64,000 nucleotides of DNA from positions 62,001 through 126,000 of the forward strand of contig PUQB01000311.1 of the NCBI GenBank assembly GCA_003024785.1, given 5' to 3'. This DNA is from Selaginella tamariscina (lineage: Eukaryota; Streptophyta; Lycopodiopsida; Selaginellales; Selaginellaceae). Positions 63,336-64,000 of the stretch are shown piece after piece (the first letter of the stretch is position 1; every line of letters begins with the position of its first letter). The notes beneath the pieces were generated by a model, which saw nothing but the letters and a program-made list of their open reading frames with translations, had not been told where the DNA came from and ran no database searches. The position numbers and the translations under genes were made by a program.

Positions 63336-64000
63336 CAGTGTGTATACATACCTGAATGAAAGGCACGAATGTGTAAAAGGGACTCTCGAGTTTACTTGCA
63401 AAGCACTGCAGTATGTCCCTTCCTATTCCGTGGTAAACCCAATCTATGCTCGGTTAGAGAGAGAGATCACCTTCTTTTTCCTACAAAACGAGCCTAGCAC
63501 GAGAGCACTGCTTTCATACTCCTGGACAGAATATACGCTGTGTGAGATGTATCACAGAGCTTTGTATAGTCCGCTCTCGTGAAATAGACGCATGTATTCC
63601 TGCCCCCTTATTCAATAAGTTCACTCTTTTTTGACTACAAAACAAGTGTGTGTTACGTGTGTGTAAGGTTTACTGACAAGAACCTACATAATGCTCTCAG
63701 CAAGGAAGCTAGCTGTTGATTACGTTGTTCAAGCTCCAGCAAAGCCCATTTCTTTTGCCTTTCCCACGGAGATTTTACTCCTAGCAGAACATATGTTAAT
63801 ATTAAACAAAAGTATTTACAAAATGAGTACACACTTTAAAACGTTAAGTAAACAAACCTGTGTCTCAAATGCTTGTGAAAGTATTGATAAGTTTTGGTCA
63901 TATAATTTGTGTTTTCTTAAAGGTCTGTCTCTCAAATGCTTCATGAATTGCATGTGGTATGCTGTGTGAAAATCAAAATGATGAAGCTTTTGCTTGTTTG
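62151..64000 (-). pseudogene. Kelch/Sfi1-like gene, short copy K7, runs off window
   Basis: Minus-strand blocks: post-kelch coiled coil (62160-62265), late kelch exon (62560-62720), remnants of the middle kelch exons (about 62830-63110), damaged first kelch exon (63350-63440), and coiled-coil exons (63470-63650, 63695-63785, 63860-63960). It keeps more kelch exons than K2 or K5 but has the same loss of the central W-motif exons. Confidence 0.6.

Noticed and set aside
63195..63401. His/Thr-rich or Val/Cys-rich small proteins from CA/GT runs (also 8069-8368, 26706-27044, 53020-53323)
   Set aside because: They are translations of microsatellites with no conservation between duplicated copies.

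Overview
The window is eukaryotic nuclear DNA, most likely from a land plant. The evidence is spliceosomal introns with GT..AG ends, fragments of receptor-like LRR genes with the plant-style GxIPxxLGxLxxLxxLDLSxNxLxGxIP repeat, a plant-type Ty3 element primed by initiator tRNA-Met, and AT-rich intergenic DNA full of CA/TA microsatellites. A repeated gene that joins Sfi1-like (centrin-binding style) W-motif helices to a kelch propeller would fit a lineage with centriole-bearing sperm (bryophyte, lycophyte or fern). That placement is an inference; no species can be named from the sequence alone.

Layout. (1) 1-7367 and 11747-19514 are two inverted copies of one Mutator-like DNA transposon. The right copy is complete, with a 9-bp target duplication. 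Each copy carries two divergent genes: a MULE transposase (Zn-binding region, DDE core, SWIM finger) and a roughly 1000-residue protein that joins an AT-hook/NLS-rich N-terminus, a ParB-like motif and a C-terminal beta-class DNA N4/N6-methyltransferase domain. The transposase is intact in the right copy and broken in the left. The ParB-methyltransferase gene has different frameshifts in each copy. The divergent promoter holds a cluster of 22-bp palindromes built on AGTCGGC, and the same core recurs near both element ends. The terminal repeats carry heat-shock-element-like GAA/TTC arrays. This is the most interesting system in the window.

(2) 7.4-11.7 kb lies between the two MULEs and holds remnants of the C-terminal part of a RELCH-like (LisH/HEAT) gene and a broken LRR receptor-like protein. 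(3) 19.8-24.5 kb is a Ty3 retrotransposon with a frameshifted integrase. (4) 24.5-64 kb is an amplicon: seven full or partial copies (K1-K7) of the kelch/Sfi1-like gene, two further LRR receptor-like pseudogenes and a second RELCH-like remnant. They are arranged as tandem and inverted duplications around an axis near 36.97 kb (K1-K3 on +, K4-K7 on -). The repeating order is full kelch gene, spacer with a tRNA-Val-like sequence, short kelch copy, intergenic stretch, LRR gene, RELCH remnant. The spacers have been hit by a Harbinger/Tourist-type MITE (43.5-44.3 kb) and a second, decayed Ty3 element (58.08-61.78 kb).

Functionally, the only gene that reads open end to end is the right-hand MULE transposase. 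The host genes are mostly decayed duplicates. Exon boundaries given below were placed by reading-frame continuity across GT..AG and by comparing copies within the window; no transcript evidence was available.
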